DNA from: JAADFF01 sp013153035
GTDB lineage: Bacteria; Coprothermobacterota; Coprothermobacteria; Coprothermobacterales; JAADFF01
NCBI GenBank assembly: GCA_026184435.1
Contig: CP046447.1
Strand: one strand, 5' to 3'
Length of the DNA: 64,000 bases
Numbering within the stretch: position 1 is the first letter of the stretch; the number at the start of each line of letters is the position of its first letter. A model generated the notes under the pieces. It saw only the letters and a list, made by a program, of their open reading frames with translations. It did no database searches and was not told the DNA's origin. Made by a program: the position numbers and the translations under genes. Shown here piece after piece: positions 56,364-64,000 of this stretch.

Positions 56364-57731
56364 ATGAAACATTATGACACCATAGTTATTGGTTCCGGTC
56401 CAGGGGGATATCACGCAGCTATAAGACTGGCACAGGGGGGACATAAAGTAGCTGTTATCGAAAAGGGAGATATTGGAGGCACATGCACTAATAGAGGTTG
56501 TATACCTATGAAGGCACTTATATACGGTATACATGTCAAGCAAACAGCGGAAAAAGGTAAGCGTATGGGCATAAAATTCGGTGCCCCAGAGATAGATTAC
56601 AAAGGTCTAAGAAAACATATGCTGACCAATATCACCATGTCCCGTAAGGGAGTAGAAATGATACTAACCAAGCGTGGTATTGACATACTAAAAGGAGAGG
56701 CAGTATTTGTTGACAAAAAAACTATTGCTATTGGAGATGATAAGATCAGTGCCGATAACATTATCATAGCGACAGGTAGTAGACCACTGTTATTTCCCCC
56801 GTTTGATAATGTAGACGGCATATGGACGAGTGATGACTTCATAAATGCAGATAGCTTACCTGAAAGCATTATTATTGTTGGTGGCGGTGTCATTGGCGTT
56901 GAGACCGCAACAGTGCTATCTGGCCTTGGTGTAAAGGTCTATATAATAGAGCTTATGCCACAGATCATACCGACAGAAGATACAGACGTTGCCACTGTCG
57001 TAGACAAGACATTATCAAGAAAAGGAGTAAAGATATTCAAAGAGACCAAAACCACCAAGATAGAAAAAAGAGAAAGTGGTTACAAACTATATGGACTCCA
57101 AGGAGAAAAAGAAATCGTGCTTGAAGCAGAAAAACTCATGCTTTCGGTAGGACGTCAGGCAAACATACCAACTGGTACCACAGATATTGACATTACACTC
57201 CACAGAAAAGGTATTGAAACCAACGATTACTTAGAAACATCGGTAGATGGAATATATGCCATAGGCGATGTCAGAGGAAAAACAATGCTTGCCCATGTAG
57301 CAGCACATGAAGGCATACATGTAGCAGAAGAGATACTATCAGGAGAAAAGAAACCCTTGGGCACACCGGCCATACCCGGGGCTATCTTTACTATTCCTGA
57401 GGTAGCTAGTGTTGGTAAGAGAGAAAAAGAACTGGAAGAGGGTTCATATCTAAAAGGTGTTGCTCCACTATCTGCCAATGGCAGGGCAAGAACTATGGCA
57501 GAAAGAGAAGGATTTATCAAAGTCCTTGCCGATAAAGATACTCACCGTATAATAGGTATGCATATGGTAGGAGAAAATGTTAGCGAAATGATTATGGTGG
57601 GATCGGTGGCAATCGAAAAAGGTTTAACACTTGAAGATATAGCACATACAATATTCCCACACCCTACCATTTCCGAATTTATTAAAGAGGCATGTGAAGT
57701 AGCACTAGGAAAGGCAATACACATTTTATAG
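56364..57731 (+). CDS. Dihydrolipoamide dehydrogenase-like flavoprotein
   Basis: 455 residues with GGGAGGTG before the ATG. The FAD loop is VIGSGPGGYHAA, the redox-active disulfide lies in GGTCTNRGCIPMKAL (usual CLNVGCIPSKA), the NAD loop is VGGGVIGVETATVL, and the C-terminal active-site motif is HPHPTISE. It is a class I pyridine nucleotide-disulfide oxidoreductase, probably Lpd. No 2-oxoacid dehydrogenase or glycine cleavage gene is adjacent. The two substitutions in the disulfide motif leave room for another substrate. Confidence 0.85.
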   Translation: MKHYDTIVIGSGPGGYHAAIRLAQGGHKVAVIEKGDIGGTCTNRGCIPMKALIYGIHVKQTAEKGKRMGIKFGAPEIDYKGLRKHMLTNITMSRKGVEMILTKRGIDILKGEAVFVDKKTIAIGDDKISADNIIIATGSRPLLFPPFDNVDGIWTSDDFINADSLPESIIIVGGGVIGVETATVLSGLGVKVYIIELMPQIIPTEDTDVATVVDKTLSRKGVKIFKETKTTKIEKRESGYKLYGLQGEKEIVLEAEKLMLSVGRQANIPTGTTDIDITLHRKGIETNDYLETSVDGIYAIGDVRGKTMLAHVAAHEGIHVAEEILSGEKKPLGTPAIPGAIFTIPEVASVGKREKELEEGSYLKGVAPLSANGRARTMAEREGFIKVLADKDTHRIIGMHMVGENVSEMIMVGSVAIEKGLTLEDIAHTIFPHPTISEFIKEACEVALGKAIHIL

Positions 57732-57743
57732 GAGGTGGCACAC

Positions 57744-58346
57744 ATGTTTAAAGAGATGACTGTTCAGGAGTTTATAGAGAAACTGGCATCTGATGCTCCA
57801 ACTCCCGGAGGTGGCACAGCTGCAGCCATTATGGGAGCCATGGGAGCTGGTTTGTTTAAAATGACCATAGACATTACAGCTAAGAAGGTTGATGATGACT
57901 TACTTAGCAGTATTGGAGAAAGCATGAAAGGTGCATATGAAGAATTTCTGGTCCTTGCAGACAAAGATGCTGAGGCTTTTGATGAGTATATGAAGGCAAA
58001 GGCTATGCCCAAAAGCACAGAAGAGGAAAAAGCAGTACGCAAACAGGCACTAAAAGCTGCCCGTATTAAATCCATTGAAGCACCTATGCAGACATTAGAA
58101 AGAAGTCTTGAAGTGCTTCAGGCATTTGACATGATCAAAGACAAGATATCTAAATATGTTCTATCCGATGTTATTGGTGGAGCCTCTGCTTTAAAATCTG
58201 CTGCTAAAATTGCCTACGCCAACGTCAAAATCAATGTTGCCGGTAAAGAGGCTTATGCTCACTATATGGAAAATGCCAATAAACTGATGGCAGATGCATC
58301 AAAACTTGCAAATGCAATTATAGACTTCGCGATGGAAAGAATGTAA
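57744..58346 (+). CDS. Cyclodeaminase/cyclohydrolase (FTCD_C) family protein
   Basis: 200 residues from the ATG at 57744 after GGAGGTG. The N-terminal TVQEFIEKLASDAPTPGGGTAAA and the following AMGAGLFKMTID are the FTCD C-terminal domain pattern, found in formiminotetrahydrofolate cyclodeaminase and stand-alone methenyl-THF cyclohydrolase (FchA). The rest is helical. It is 12 bp after the Lpd-like gene, so they probably share an mRNA and may link redox to one-carbon metabolism; the link is inference. Confidence 0.85.
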   Translation: MFKEMTVQEFIEKLASDAPTPGGGTAAAIMGAMGAGLFKMTIDITAKKVDDDLLSSIGESMKGAYEEFLVLADKDAEAFDEYMKAKAMPKSTEEEKAVRKQALKAARIKSIEAPMQTLERSLEVLQAFDMIKDKISKYVLSDVIGGASALKSAAKIAYANVKINVAGKEAYAHYMENANKLMADASKLANAIIDFAMERM

Positions 58347-58369
58347 AAAGCAGGTTTTACAAAAGCAAT

Positions 58370-58399
58370 AAAGGGAGCTACATAGCTCCCTTTATTTTT
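58370..58399. terminator. Bidirectional terminator
   Basis: AAAGGGAGC/GCTCCCTTT with loop TACATA is followed by ATTTTTTATT on the plus strand. The bactofilin stop codon lies at its right side, so both converging operons can end here. Confidence 0.85.
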
Positions 58400-58808
58400 T
58401 ATTCTTGTTATCCTTATTACCCTTTTTAGGCTGTTTAGCAGATTTTTCTGTAGAAGACTCCTTACTTCTTGGGGCCATTTTACCTTTTATTTGTCCACCT
58501 TCTTCTACATGAAGGCTTCCATAAGAAGCCTCTCCCTCCACAAGACCATTCATTCCTATAATAAGCTCATTTTCAACCTCGACGATACCATTAACCTTAC
58601 CAAACACATGAAGTTCCTTAGCCTTGATAGTACCTTGAACCTTACCTTCTTCAGTAATAATTACAAGATCTTGGGACACAATATCACCATTAAAAGAACC
58701 AGCTATATTGATTGTTCCCTTTGTGGAAAACACTTTACCCTCTACGGTAGTATGTGCGCCCACATACAAGCCAATATCGCTAGAAACTCTCCGTCTTCTT
58801 CCAAACAT
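58392..58808 (-). CDS. Bactofilin
   Basis: 138 residues. The central beta-helix consists of repeats such as GLYVGAHTTVEGKVFSTKG, TINIAGSFNGDIVSQD and KELHVFGKVNGIVEVEN. The C-terminus is Lys-rich (EKSAKQPKKGNKDNKNKK). Bactofilins polymerise into membrane-associated filaments that shape cells, often with M23 peptidases, one of which is encoded 11 bp upstream. Confidence 0.92.
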   Translation of the reverse strand: MFGRRRRVSSDIGLYVGAHTTVEGKVFSTKGTINIAGSFNGDIVSQDLVIITEEGKVQGTIKAKELHVFGKVNGIVEVENELIIGMNGLVEGEASYGSLHVEEGGQIKGKMAPRSKESSTEKSAKQPKKGNKDNKNKK

Positions 58809-58819
58809 TGCTCTCCCTC

Positions 58820-59824
58820 CTACCTTCTACTAAGATATCTTAGTGGATCTACAGCAACACCATTTACATGAACTTCAAAATGCAGATGGGGCCCCGTACT
58901 TCTTCCAGTAGATCCCATCTTGGCTATCTCCTGCCCCTTTTTCACCTCTTGTCCTATTTTCACCTCAATCTTTTCAAGATGAGCATACACAGTCTTAATA
59001 CCATTACCATGATCTATAATAATAGACTTTCCATATCCACCATTCCAACCTGTCCATATAACCTTACCAGATGCAGCGGCATACACAGGGGTACCCCAAG
59101 AGTTGGCTATGTCAATTCCTTTATGAAATTCCCAACGACCAGGCATAAGAGGGTCTCTACGCCATCCAAATCCAGCTGTAAACCTCCCTTGGGCGGGCCA
59201 TAGTGTGGGGACATGCTCCATAAGAGAAACATATTTATTGGTATCATTGGATATTTCACTACTCACAGCACCAAGACGGACCAATGTATTGGATATATGT
59301 TCGAGTACAAGATTGGCCTCCTGTAATTTATCCATTTGATTCGTCACACCATACTGGGAATATGGCGTAACAGATGGAGATAAAGCAAATGCAGGAGATA
59401 GTGTAGTTGTTGAAGCGGTAGCATCTGATGCCGTAGCTGTAAAGACAAATGACAAATCCGATGCAGCAGCAACACCAAGTTCAGAAGCTCCCTTAACACC
59501 CTTAAGTTCCTTACCAGTGGACACAAGCACTTTATTGATTTCGTTGATACCAGTAAGGAGTTTGTCTAACTTGTATTCCAGCTCGTTGGTTTTGGAAACA
59601 AGGGAAGAAATCTCTTTACTACGAGCCTCATCATATGCCTGAAAAGCATACACAAGTCTTGCATCTCGTATAGCAACTATTTTCATTTGAGAATATGCCC
59701 ACAGCTGGGCAGACATAAGTGCAAATGTGGCAAAGAAGATCATTAGTATTGCAGCAAGTAATTTCACCTGCCACCTGCCAATGGAGATATTTACCATACC
59801 CCCATGTCTATTACTAGACACCAT
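58820..59824 (-). CDS. M23 family metallopeptidase with transmembrane and coiled-coil regions
   Basis: 334 residues if started at the ATG at 59824; the start is uncertain because the nearest good ribosome-binding site (AAGGAG, near 59870) is too far upstream. There is one N-terminal membrane helix (LLAAILMIFFATFAL), a coiled coil (about 55-110), an Ala/Ser/Thr-rich linker and a C-terminal LytM domain. Zinc ligands appear as HKGIDIAN (H and D) and HLHFEVH. It should cut peptidoglycan cross-bridges or regulate such enzymes. Bactofilin is immediately downstream. Confidence 0.86.
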   Translation of the reverse strand: MVSSNRHGGMVNISIGRWQVKLLAAILMIFFATFALMSAQLWAYSQMKIVAIRDARLVYAFQAYDEARSKEISSLVSKTNELEYKLDKLLTGINEINKVLVSTGKELKGVKGASELGVAAASDLSFVFTATASDATASTTTLSPAFALSPSVTPYSQYGVTNQMDKLQEANLVLEHISNTLVRLGAVSSEISNDTNKYVSLMEHVPTLWPAQGRFTAGFGWRRDPLMPGRWEFHKGIDIANSWGTPVYAAASGKVIWTGWNGGYGKSIIIDHGNGIKTVYAHLEKIEVKIGQEVKKGQEIAKMGSTGRSTGPHLHFEVHVNGVAVDPLRYLSRR

Positions 59825-59861
59825 AAATGAATAATGAATATCAACAGCCCTTCTACTGGGC

Positions 59862-60296
59862 TTATATCTCCTTCTTGATGCTTTCAATAGCAAGCTCTTC
59901 TTCGGGACTAAACGAGAACGGCTCCTCACATTTCCACCCCCTTACATTCTTGATGTAGACACGAGAAGCCCCTGTCATAGTAAGTGATGTAATAACCCAG
60001 CCGTCACCATATTCATTTATAACAGCAAGAGTAGAACTTTTCTTTCCCTTTTCTTCAGGAATAGCATCATAGCGGGCTACACGCCAACGACCAGGAATTT
60101 GAGCAATCTGTTCTTTGAGAGTGTCTACATCTTCTCTAAGGGTCTCAACATCTTCAGTAAGACTCTCCAAGACCTCTATAACATGTCCTGGTTTGCCCCA
60201 TTGTCTCCATTTCAGAAACATATATACATTGAAAAAAGTCAAAATCAGCAACATAACAGCAATAGCTGATATGGCATACCACACATTAAAATTCAT
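59862..60296 (-). CDS. DUF4446 family membrane-anchored protein
   Basis: 144 residues from the ATG at 60296 after GAGGTGA. An N-terminal helix (about 5-30) is followed by a coiled coil (ESLTEDVETLREDVDTLKEQ) and a compact beta domain, VARYDAIPEEKGKKSSTLAV and GDGWVITSLTMTGASRVY, which matches DUF4446. Function unknown. It lies between an M23 peptidase and a membrane protein gene, suggesting an envelope role. Confidence 0.8.
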   Translation of the reverse strand: MNFNVWYAISAIAVMLLILTFFNVYMFLKWRQWGKPGHVIEVLESLTEDVETLREDVDTLKEQIAQIPGRWRVARYDAIPEEKGKKSSTLAVINEYGDGWVITSLTMTGASRVYIKNVRGWKCEEPFSFSPEEELAIESIKKEI

Positions 60297-60879
60297 TTGT
60301 CTCACCTCTATACACTACAAACAATGCAAGCAAACAGGCCAATATACTACCTCCCAATGCAACCTTATGTGGTAACCCCATTAGAGGGGCCCATTTAACA
60401 TTATACAGCACAAGTGATACAGAAAACACTATACAACCTCCTAAACGAGACCACATAGATCTTGGCCAAAATAATAACAGCAAAAGTACACTCACAACAT
60501 AGGAATATGGAGGAGGGAAAATAGCAGAAACTTGAATCATAATCGTGAGAGCAACAACTTCTCCATCAGAAGGTTCAACAAATGACAGCAAAAATGCAAA
60601 CAACACTCCAAATATTAAATGACCAAGAAGGTATCCTTGAGGAACGAATCCTATAGGATAAAACAAGTAACGTTTAGCTATGTGCATGGGCATATTCAAG
60701 ACAATATAAGCTGCATGAGATACAAATAATCCCATACCTACAGCTAACGATGTACCGGCAAAGGCAGCAAGTAGCGCTTGTTTACCTCTGGTAAGCAGAG
60801 CATAAATAAAAGAAATCAATATGGCAACAGCTAAAATAGCCATATACCCTGAATAAGGCCCGTTTTGGAGCGCTTGCAC
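60286..60879 (-). CDS. Polytopic membrane protein of unknown function
   Basis: 197 residues with about six membrane helices. I do not recognise the family. The GTG start at 60879 has GAGGTGATTAGAGG upstream and lies 49 bases inside the 3' end of murI in another frame. It also overlaps the DUF4446 gene by 11 bases. The dense overlaps suggest co-translation with murI. Confidence 0.65.
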   Translation of the reverse strand: MQALQNGPYSGYMAILAVAILISFIYALLTRGKQALLAAFAGTSLAVGMGLFVSHAAYIVLNMPMHIAKRYLFYPIGFVPQGYLLGHLIFGVLFAFLLSFVEPSDGEVVALTIMIQVSAIFPPPYSYVVSVLLLLLFWPRSMWSRLGGCIVFSVSLVLYNVKWAPLMGLPHKVALGGSILACLLALFVVYRGETNEF

Positions 60880-61592
60880 CCTCTAATCACCTCACTTCCG
60901 GGTATAGACCTAACAGCATCTATAGGATTATAAACAGGATCAGTACTACCAACACCTTCCAGTATAACCTGTCCTGCTCCTGTAGTGGCAAAAATTCTGC
61001 GTGCCATATGCCATAAAGGGTCTTCGATTTCCACACTGGGAGGCATTGTCTGATAGAACATATCTCTTATAAAAGATAAATGCGTACATCCTAAGATTAT
61101 GGCATCTATTTTTTCAGATATCACCATATTGCGAATGTCCTCCAAACATCTTTTTACACCATCTACATCCCCGTGTTGAATGGCATTAATAAGATATGTT
61201 GCCTTATGATAAACCCCCATACCATAGGTCAGTCTCTGATATACACCACTCTCTATTGTACGACTAGTAGCAAGCACAAGTGGACGTTTATACATAGACA
61301 GATGCTCTCCCCAACCCTGGAACAAATGCCATACAGGAATTTTATACTTTTCGTCCATGACAACAGTAGACATGGTATTACATGCAACTACTATCTTCTC
61401 GAAACCGAGCAATCTCGCTGCCGCCACATGAAAATCAAATATGTTAGATAAAGTTTCCCTTGTTTTTTCTCCATATGGAAAATATTTAGCATCGGCAACA
61501 AAAAAAATAGAGGCATTTGCCTCTAAAAAACACAGGTCTCTCAGTAGTGCCAATCCACCTATCCCTGAATCCAATATATATATTCTTTCCAT
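60831..61592 (-). CDS. murI: Glutamate racemase
   Basis: 253 residues. ILDSGIGGLALLRDL is the N-terminal signature, and the paired catalytic cysteines lie in VVACNTMS and ILGCTHLS. It makes D-glutamate for peptidoglycan. The last 25 or so residues are longer than usual and overlap the next gene by 49 bases. Confidence 0.92.
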   Translation of the reverse strand: MERIYILDSGIGGLALLRDLCFLEANASIFFVADAKYFPYGEKTRETLSNIFDFHVAAARLLGFEKIVVACNTMSTVVMDEKYKIPVWHLFQGWGEHLSMYKRPLVLATSRTIESGVYQRLTYGMGVYHKATYLINAIQHGDVDGVKRCLEDIRNMVISEKIDAIILGCTHLSFIRDMFYQTMPPSVEIEDPLWHMARRIFATTGAGQVILEGVGSTDPVYNPIDAVRSIPGSEVIRGCKRSKTGLIQGIWLF

Positions 61593-61605
61593 CGTTCAAA
61601 AAGTT

Positions 61606-61955
61606 TGGTGGAGGCGGCGGGACTCGAACCCGCGTCCGAGAAGCCTCCCCGGTACGCGTCTACAGGCTTAGCCTGTGTTTCATTGTCGTCCTACCTTAGG
61701 GCACAGGCACCCATGGTAGGACCAAGCCCCAATAAGTAGGTCTTTATGGCGGGGCGACCATAAAGACCTTGCCACCTCTTTGACGCCGTACCCGGTGCCG
61801 GTGGCTAGCACCGGGGGGCGGCTGCCTTATTTAATTAGGCAGCGAGTGCGTAATCGTAATCGGCATTTATTTTGTGTGTCACCTTTTTAACGGGATGGCG
61901 ACCAACCCGGCCTGCAGCGTACCGGCCCGACTCCCCGTCGAAACCAGTCGCCCCC
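61606..61955 (-). ncRNA. ssrA: tmRNA
   Basis: About 350 bases on the minus strand. The tRNA-like ends pair as GGGGGCG/CGCCTCC and end in ACCA; GGTTCGAGTCCC is the T arm. The reading frame ends ADYDYALAA followed by TAA-TTAA, preceded by AAAATAAAT, so the tag ends in the usual ALAA degradation signal. Several pseudoknot stems are visible, such as TAAAGACC/GGTCTTTA. It rescues stalled ribosomes with SmpB, encoded just upstream. Confidence 0.95.
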
Positions 61956-61990
61956 ATCTTTCAATTTTTATGTACCAGAAAGCGATTACA

Positions 61991-61996
61991 ATTATA
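61991..61996 (-). promoter_or_regulatory. Possible -10 box for tmRNA
   Basis: TATAAT on the minus strand, 35 bases before the mature tmRNA 5' end. No clear -35 was found. Confidence 0.35.
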
Positions 61997-62010
61997 ACAC
62001 ATATCATAGA

Positions 62011-62463
62011 TTACCTATAATTTTTCAATTCGGCAGCAATCTTGCGACGAATATCTCTTTCTTTTATAGCCTCTCTCTTATCGTACTTTTTCTTACCGCG
62101 AGCGAGGCCTAGCTTTACCTTGACAAGACCTCTATCATTTATATACACTTCAAGGGGTATAAGGGTAAGGCCTTTTTGGGCAAGTTTACCTGCCAATCTC
62201 TTTATTTCTTTCTTGTGCATAAGAAGCTTTCTTTTTCTCCTTGGTTCATGACCAAACACACCTGTAGCATTGTCATAAGGGGCAATATACATATTCTCTA
62301 ACCACAACTCCCCACCATCGACACGGGCAAATGCTTCAACTATAGACACTTTACCCGCTCTTACAGATTTCACCTCACTACCTTTAAGAACAATCCCTGC
62401 CTCGTATTCTTCTAAAATATCATAATTGTGTTTGGCCTTCTTGTTCCTTGCAATCACCTGCAC
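62011..62463 (-). CDS. smpB: SsrA-binding protein
   Basis: 150 residues with the SmpB core: NKKAKHNYDILEEYEAGIVL, GSEVKSVRAGKVSIVEAFAR and the basic C-terminal tail from KKYDKREAIKERDIRRKIA. It binds tmRNA and delivers it to stalled ribosomes. It lies 55 bp upstream of ssrA in the same direction and is adjacent to sepF. Confidence 0.96.
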   Translation of the reverse strand: MQVIARNKKAKHNYDILEEYEAGIVLKGSEVKSVRAGKVSIVEAFARVDGGELWLENMYIAPYDNATGVFGHEPRRKRKLLMHKKEIKRLAGKLAQKGLTLIPLEVYINDRGLVKVKLGLARGKKKYDKREAIKERDIRRKIAAELKNYR

Positions 62464-62925
62464 CTATTCCTCAGCTCCTTCATCGACATCTTCTGGTTCA
62501 GAGAAGGACGGAGATACCTCATCAACAAGTCCCCAATGTTCTGAAGGAAGTATTATGGCATACATAAGGTCTTTGGTATCAAGCACCTTGATACGTCCAC
62601 CACCTGCTTTGGCCATACCCCACGCAAAGTCAAGGAACCTTCTTCTATCATCTTTTTCCATAACTTCTGACAAGTCTACTATCACAGGGATATCCTGCTT
62701 CATCACCGGTTTAACATACCTAACATCTTCAAACACCTGAGCACGGTAGATAAAAACCGTTTTCTCTGCTAAAGAAGAATAATCTGTCGCATACCCTTCT
62801 GTATAATTAACACTTTCTTCTTTTCTATATTCCTCTTCAAACTCTTCATCTTCCATGTCTGCAACTTCATCATCTTCGTAATAACCTGCTTGAAGCCAAT
62901 TCTTAATAAAGTCAAAAACGCCCAT
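62464..62925 (-). CDS. sepF: Cell division protein SepF
   Basis: 153 residues. The ATG at 62925 is six bases after GGGGTG and yields MGVFDFIKNWL, the amphipathic membrane-binding helix expected of SepF; a GTG three codons earlier would spoil it. After an acidic linker (about 18-55) the SepF core has YRAQVFEDVRYVKPVMKQDIPVIVDLS and RRRFLDFAWGMAKAGGGRI (split by position). SepF links FtsZ rings to the membrane. It abuts smpB with no gap. Confidence 0.87.
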   Translation of the reverse strand: MGVFDFIKNWLQAGYYEDDEVADMEDEEFEEEYRKEESVNYTEGYATDYSSLAEKTVFIYRAQVFEDVRYVKPVMKQDIPVIVDLSEVMEKDDRRRFLDFAWGMAKAGGGRIKVLDTKDLMYAIILPSEHWGLVDEVSPSFSEPEDVDEGAEE

Positions 62926-62937
62926 ACCCTTCACCCC

Positions 62938-62966
62938 TTGACATTTATTTACTTCTTTAGTATTAT
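62938..62966 (+). promoter_or_regulatory. tRNA-Leu promoter
   Basis: TTGACA and TATTAT are separated by 17 bases, with the -10 box 14 bases before the tRNA. Confidence 0.82.
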
Positions 62967-62980
62967 ATCAATGCAATGGT

Positions 62981-63069
62981 GCGGAAGTGGCGGAACTGGA
63001 AGACGCGCTGGACTCAGGATCCAGTGGGCCTAAAAGCCCGTGCGGGTTCAAATCCCGCCTTCCGCACCA
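62981..63069 (+). tRNA. tRNA-Leu (anticodon CAG)
   Basis: An 89-base class II tRNA with acceptor GCGGAAG/CTTCCGC, anticodon stem CTGGA/TCCAG around loop CTCAGGA (one-base register uncertain), long variable arm TGGGCCTAAAAGCCCGT and encoded CCA. Confidence 0.96.
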
Positions 63070-63078
63070 TTTTCTGAT

Positions 63079-64000
63079 TTATCCTTCACTTTCAATCTCG
63101 TCGTTACTTTTATTGTTGTGTTCACTGTGTTCAACTCCTGCACTTTCATTATCAGAAGAAGTGGAACTTTGTTTTTTTGAGTCTTGTGAATTCCCATTAT
63201 AAGAAAATACAAGCTGCCCCTTTCTCCAGACCTCAGAAACATCCTCAAGGTCTATCCATGCTTGGCCACCTTCATCTGTATGAATATATACCATATTTGT
63301 GAAGATATTACGAGTCATAACCTTACCGCTTTTGCCCTCTTTTAGTTTAACAACATCGCCAACCTTAGGAAATCCTTTTTCATCCATTTCCAGATAAACA
63401 TTATCTTCATATCTAAGACAGCACATAAGTCTACCACATTGTCCTGAGATACGGCTAGGATTAAACACACTTAGCTGTCTCTTTGCCATGTATATAGATA
63501 CATTGTCAAAAGCCAATATATGTTTATGGCAACACAGAGGCCTACCACAAACACCAATACCACCAAGCATCTGTGCTCTATCACGAACTCCAACCTGCCA
63601 TAAGCGTATCTTCACATTGAAGGTCTCTTGTAGATCTCTAACCAGAGCTCTAAAATCCACCCTACCAGATGATGTGAAGTAGAGAGTGAGATTTCTACCC
63701 TTCAGGGCTATTTCCCCGGCAAATAGTGACATTGGAACAGAATACTCTTTAACCTTCTGACGGGCAACACGCATAACCTTTTCTAAAAACTCTTTTTTCT
63801 CCTCCCAAAGCAATATGTCCTCTTCAGTAGCTTTCCTAATCACAGGAAATTTTTCCTTTTCTTCCAAATCAACATGGGTTGTAAATTCCCCTAAATATTC
63901 AGCTATAATTTCACCTATTTCAGAATCAATAATAACCTTTTCGCCCCTATCCAAGGACATATCTTGGGGTATTTCAATAATGACTTTTCTATTACTATCT
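63079..64000 (-). CDS. RicT/YaaT-like PSP1 domain protein, 5' end cut by window edge
   Basis: The frame stays open to the window edge, so the start lies outside; about 307 residues are visible. MGGIGVCGRPLCCHKHILAF-like LGGIGVCGRPLCCHKHI and SGQCGRLMCCLRYE are the cysteine motifs of the PSP1 C-terminal domain seen in RicT, which binds Fe-S clusters in B. subtilis and acts with RicA/RicF on RNase Y. A hydrophilic Ser/Asn-rich tail of some 40 residues follows. It converges on tRNA-Leu, 9 bp away. Confidence 0.88.
   Translation of the reverse strand, partial: DSNRKVIIEIPQDMSLDRGEKVIIDSEIGEIIAEYLGEFTTHVDLEEKEKFPVIRKATEEDILLWEEKKEFLEKVMRVARQKVKEYSVPMSLFAGEIALKGRNLTLYFTSSGRVDFRALVRDLQETFNVKIRLWQVGVRDRAQMLGGIGVCGRPLCCHKHILAFDNVSIYMAKRQLSVFNPSRISGQCGRLMCCLRYEDNVYLEMDEKGFPKVGDVVKLKEGKSGKVMTRNIFTNMVYIHTDEGGQAWIDLEDVSEVWRKGQLVFSYNGNSQDSKKQSSTSSDNESAGVEHSEHNNKSNDEIESEG

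Noticed and set aside
59824..59929. Longer N-terminus for the M23 peptidase starting at 59929
   Set aside because: It would overlap the DUF4446 gene by 68 bases, has no ribosome-binding site, and would place a highly basic stretch before the membrane helix; the later ATG is more likely, though not certain.

Overview
This is a stretch of bacterial chromosome. The protein genes are moderately AT-rich, while the rRNA genes are clearly GC-rich. EF-Tu carries a Thermus-like insertion in the GTPase domain, the zinc-ribbon forms of S14 and adenylate kinase are present, and trehalose genes occur. Together these suggest a thermophile. SepF, a RicT/PSP1-type protein, a KOW protein between map and infA, bactofilin and strong GGAGG ribosome-binding sites (matching the CCTCC 16S 3' end) fit a deep-branching or Terrabacteria-like bacterium. 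I could not fix the phylum from memory; the 16S gene here would do so.

Layout. 1-8.7 kb: the start of an oligopeptide-binding lipoprotein gene, a DUF763 gene, and a leftward operon (pcm, DUF2284, argR, EF-G-like, small orphan). A very large rightward protein follows, with a degenerate nucleotide-binding site, a helical repeat middle and a GAF-like end. 8.7-15.5 kb: a P2A calcium-type ATPase with a small membrane partner, tRNA-Gly, and divergent trehalose genes (an OtsA-OtsB fusion and a TreT-like synthase). 15.5-19.1 kb: a GntR/YtrA-type repressor with its own palindromic operator, followed by two ABC ATPase/permease pairs. 19.1-23.0 kb: a leftward signalling cassette of solute-binding protein, histidine kinase and response regulator with an HD-GYP output.

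23.1-47.2 kb is one nearly uninterrupted leftward translation cluster: rpsL-rpsG-fusA-tuf, the S10, spc and alpha operons, then rplQ, an ECF transporter module, truA, rplM and rpsI. It begins at tandem sigma70-like promoters at 47.08-47.17 kb and ends at a strong terminator at 23.08 kb. rpmD (L30) is absent. 47.2-54.1 kb: a sugar-isomerase-like gene, about 520 bp of unassigned DNA, and a leftward 16S-23S-5S operon with no tRNA in the spacer and long processing stems around each large rRNA. 54.3-64 kb: a secreted nuclease, a TauE-type permease, a HAD hydrolase, an Lpd-like flavoprotein with a cyclodeaminase-family protein, an envelope cluster (bactofilin, M23 peptidase, DUF4446, membrane protein, MurI), tmRNA with SmpB, SepF, tRNA-Leu and a 5'-truncated RicT-like gene.

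The most unusual points are: (i) an RNA polymerase alpha subunit of 507 residues with three tandem CTD-like helix-hairpin-helix modules, all lacking the E. coli R265/N268 DNA contacts; (ii) a perfect 35-bp tandem duplication inside the 16S rRNA gene; (iii) the 1107-residue signalling-type protein with dead-looking Walker motifs; (iv) a tuf gene whose codon use and insertion set it apart from its operon; (v) an ECF ATPase whose switch histidine is glutamine. No CRISPR array, phage, integrase or insertion sequence was seen.
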